In this document: piece by piece, positions 13,621-15,326 of the stretch
How the letters are laid out: each line of letters starts with the position of its first letter
Numbering within the stretch: the first letter of the stretch is position 1
Assembly (NCBI GenBank): GCA_034101475.1
Contig: JAXEJQ010000001.1
Coordinates: forward strand, 1-15,326
DNA: 15,326 nucleotides
DNA from: Limivivens sp034101475
Lineage (GTDB): Bacteria > Bacillota > Clostridia > Lachnospirales > Lachnospiraceae
Direction of reading: 5' to 3'
Made by a program: the position numbers and the translations under genes
Notes under the pieces: generated by a model
Databases searched by the model: none
What the model was told of the DNA's origin: nothing
The model's input: the letters and a program-made list of their open reading frames with translations, nothing else

Positions 13621-15057
13621 ATGAGTAACACAGCACAAAACTTGGCAAGTACAAGAATCAATTCTTTACTTGATGAGAACAGTTTTGTTGAAATCGGAAA
13701 AAGTGTAACTGCCAGATGCACAGATTTCAACATGCAGCCGAGCGAGACTCCGGCTGATGGAGTCGTAACCGGATACGGAGTTATCGACGGAAATCTGGTT
13801 TACGTTTACAGTCAGGATGCATCTGTTCTGGGAGGAACCATCGGCGAAATGCACGCAAAGAAGATCACAGCGCTGTATGATCTTGCGATGAAGATGGGTG
13901 CTCCGGTGATCGGACTGATCGACTGCGCCGGCCTGCGTCTGCAGGAGGCTACGGATGCTCTGAACGCATTTGGCGAAATTTACCTGAAGCAGAGCCTTGC
14001 AAGCGGCGTGATTCCCCAGATTACTGCCATTTTCGGAACATGCGGCGGCGGTCTTGCGATGGTGCCGGCACTGACGGATTTTACCTTTATGGAAGAGAAG
14101 AAAGCAAAACTGTTTGTTAATTCTCCGAATGCCCTGGACGGCAACAATGCTGATAAATGCAACACTGCTTCCGCGAAATTCCAGAGTGAAGAAGCAGGTC
14201 TTGTGGACTTTACCGGAACGGAGGAGGAGATCTTTGCCGGGATCAGACAGCTGGTATCCATCCTTCCGGCAAACAATGAGGATGATTCCTCCTATGAAGA
14301 ATGCGCTGATGACCTGAACCGTGTCTGTGCGGATCTGGAAAATGCCGCAGGCGATACCGGTATTCTTCTGAGCACCATTTCCGATGAGAACCTGTTCGTA
14401 GAGGTGAAAGCCGGCTACGCGAAGGAAATGGTTACCGGATTCATCAAATTAAACGGCATGACCGTAGGCGCTGTGGCAAACCGCACAGAGATTTACAATG
14501 CCGACGGCGAGAAGGCAGAGGAGTTCGAAGCGGTTCTCACCACCAAGGGAGCCAGAAAGGCAGCGAAGTTTGTTCAGTTCTGTGATGCATTCGAGATTCC
14601 GGTGCTGACCCTGACCAATGTAACCGGATTCAAAGCAAATATGCATTCTGAGAGAAGTATTGCATCCGCAGTGGCTGAGATGACCTATGCTTTCGCAAAT
14701 GCTACGGTTCCGAAGGTAAATGTGATTATCGGAAAAGCTTACGGAAGCGCTTATACCGCCATGAACAGCAAGGCTCTGGGCGCAGATATCACCTTTGCGT
14801 GGGAAGACGCGCAGATCGGTATGATGGATGCAAATCTGGCAGCCAGGATCATGTATGACGGTTCCGATGTATCCGTGATCAATGAAAAGGCAGCAGAATA
14901 CGCTTCTCTGCAGTCCAGCGCTCTGGCAGCAGCAAGAAGAGGCTATGTAGATACTCTGATCGAGGCAGCCGATACCAGAAAATATGTGATCGGCGCATTT
15001 GAAATGTTATTCACAAAAAGAGAAGACCGCCCCTCAAAGAAGCATGGAACGGTTTAA
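13621..15057 (+). CDS. Acyl-CoA carboxyltransferase subunit (decarboxylase alpha / propionyl-CoA carboxylase beta family)
   Basis: A 478-residue protein with two crotonase-like halves that moves carboxyl between an acyl-CoA and biotin. The N-terminal half (about 1-240) contains PADGVVTGYGVIDG, DCAGLRLQEA and the oxyanion-hole loop GTCGGGLAMVPA; the C-terminal half (about 250-478) contains GFIKLNGMTVGAVANR, TGFKANMHSERS, and the second loop region GKAYGSAYTAMNSKALGAD followed by AWEDAQIGMMDANLAARIM. It is about 30 residues shorter than typical methylmalonyl-CoA decarboxylase alpha. No biotin-carrier or biotin-carboxylase domain is present, so these must be encoded elsewhere. The downstream secreted/membrane gene favours a sodium-pumping decarboxylase, but acetyl- or propionyl-CoA carboxylase is not excluded. 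GGAGG (13609-13613) sets the start at ATG 13621. Confidence 0.85.
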   Translation: MSNTAQNLASTRINSLLDENSFVEIGKSVTARCTDFNMQPSETPADGVVTGYGVIDGNLVYVYSQDASVLGGTIGEMHAKKITALYDLAMKMGAPVIGLIDCAGLRLQEATDALNAFGEIYLKQSLASGVIPQITAIFGTCGGGLAMVPALTDFTFMEEKKAKLFVNSPNALDGNNADKCNTASAKFQSEEAGLVDFTGTEEEIFAGIRQLVSILPANNEDDSSYEECADDLNRVCADLENAAGDTGILLSTISDENLFVEVKAGYAKEMVTGFIKLNGMTVGAVANRTEIYNADGEKAEEFEAVLTTKGARKAAKFVQFCDAFEIPVLTLTNVTGFKANMHSERSIASAVAEMTYAFANATVPKVNVIIGKAYGSAYTAMNSKALGADITFAWEDAQIGMMDANLAARIMYDGSDVSVINEKAAEYASLQSSALAAARRGYVDTLIEAADTRKYVIGAFEMLFTKREDRPSKKHGTV

Positions 15058-15071
15058 GTGAGGTGAATAAT

Positions 15072-15326
15072 ATGATGAGAGGAAAACTGAAAAAATATTT
15101 TGCAACCATCCTCGTATCATGTACGCTGGTGACCACATCTGCTTTGAACTGTATGGCTGCTGAATCCGAGACGGAGACCGCGGCTGCTACCGAAGCAGTC
15201 ACTGAAACCGCGGCAGAGACGGAAGCTGCTACGGAGAGCGTATCGGAGGAAATGGCAGAGCTTGCTTCGGAAGCGGAGACAGAGGCAGCGGCTTCGTCAG
15301 TTACTTCTGCAGAAGACTACTATAAA
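15072..15326 (+). CDS. Secreted or membrane protein with Glu/Thr/Ala-rich linker, 5' part only
   Basis: The ORF runs off the right edge; 85 residues are visible. It begins with a basic stretch (MMRGKLKK) and a hydrophobic core (YFATILVSCTLVTTSALNCMAA), a signal peptide with cleavage likely near residue 30. LVSC at 14-17 fits a lipobox but the preceding hydrophobic core is short, so lipoprotein status is doubtful. Then follows a low-complexity region of about 45 residues almost wholly Glu, Thr, Ala and Ser, typical of extracellular linkers in this bacterial group, and finally SSVTSAEDYYK. AGGTG (15061-15065) is six bases before ATG 15072; ATG 15075 is an alternative. It lies 14 bp after the carboxyltransferase, in the place where OadG/MmdD-like decarboxylase subunits often sit. 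That identity is inference from context. Confidence 0.7.
   Translation, partial: MMRGKLKKYFATILVSCTLVTTSALNCMAAESETETAAATEAVTETAAETEAATESVSEEMAELASEAETEAAASSVTSAEDYYK

Overview
The window is ordinary chromosomal DNA of a low-to-mid GC Gram-positive bacterium, most likely a Clostridia member of the family Lachnospiraceae. This rests on near-consensus AGGAGG ribosome binding sites, sigma-A type promoters, the scpA-scpB pair beside D-Ala-D-Ala carboxypeptidases, a leaderless zinc-dependent phospholipase C-like protein, a biotin-dependent-decarboxylase-type carboxyltransferase, and a secreted Glu/Thr/Ala-rich protein at the right edge. All genes read on the + strand. The family assignment is inference from content, not from a search.

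Layout: (1) positions 1-98 are the 3' end (domains V and VI) of a group IIC self-splicing intron whose body lies outside the window; it ends just before the Shine-Dalgarno of the next gene. (2) 118-2356 hold a membrane-anchored MutS-family ATPase and ribonuclease HI. (3) 2391-6505 is a translation block with its own strong promoter: tyrS, an unlisted 46-residue membrane microprotein, and alaS. (4) 6506-6800 is a gene-free region with two perfect 69-bp direct repeats around a highly foldable spacer. This is the most unusual non-coding DNA here. (5) 6810-7140 is the rpsU transcription unit with promoter, leader hairpin and strong terminator. (6) 7156-9866 hold a CmpB-like membrane protein, a first DD-carboxypeptidase, and a calcineurin-like phosphoesterase that overlaps the carboxypeptidase by 4 bp. 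(7) 9875-12150 hold a promoter, scpA, scpB and a zinc phospholipase C-like protein. (8) 12226-13442 is a second DD-carboxypeptidase with a weak terminator. (9) 13534 to the end is a promoter with an overlapping near-perfect palindrome, a carboxyltransferase alpha subunit, and the start of a secreted or membrane protein.

Working together: tyrS/alaS/rpsU serve translation. ScpA and ScpB are the kleisin and partner of the SMC condensin complex and sit between two cell-wall carboxypeptidases, a chromosome-segregation and envelope neighbourhood common in Firmicutes. The final operon looks like the start of a sodium-pumping acyl-CoA decarboxylase or related acyl-CoA carboxyltransferase system. I see no CRISPR array, defence island, prophage or tRNA. 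The best candidates for something undescribed are the repeat/foldback region between alaS and rpsU, the microprotein between tyrS and alaS, and the membrane-bound MutS-like protein beside RNase H.
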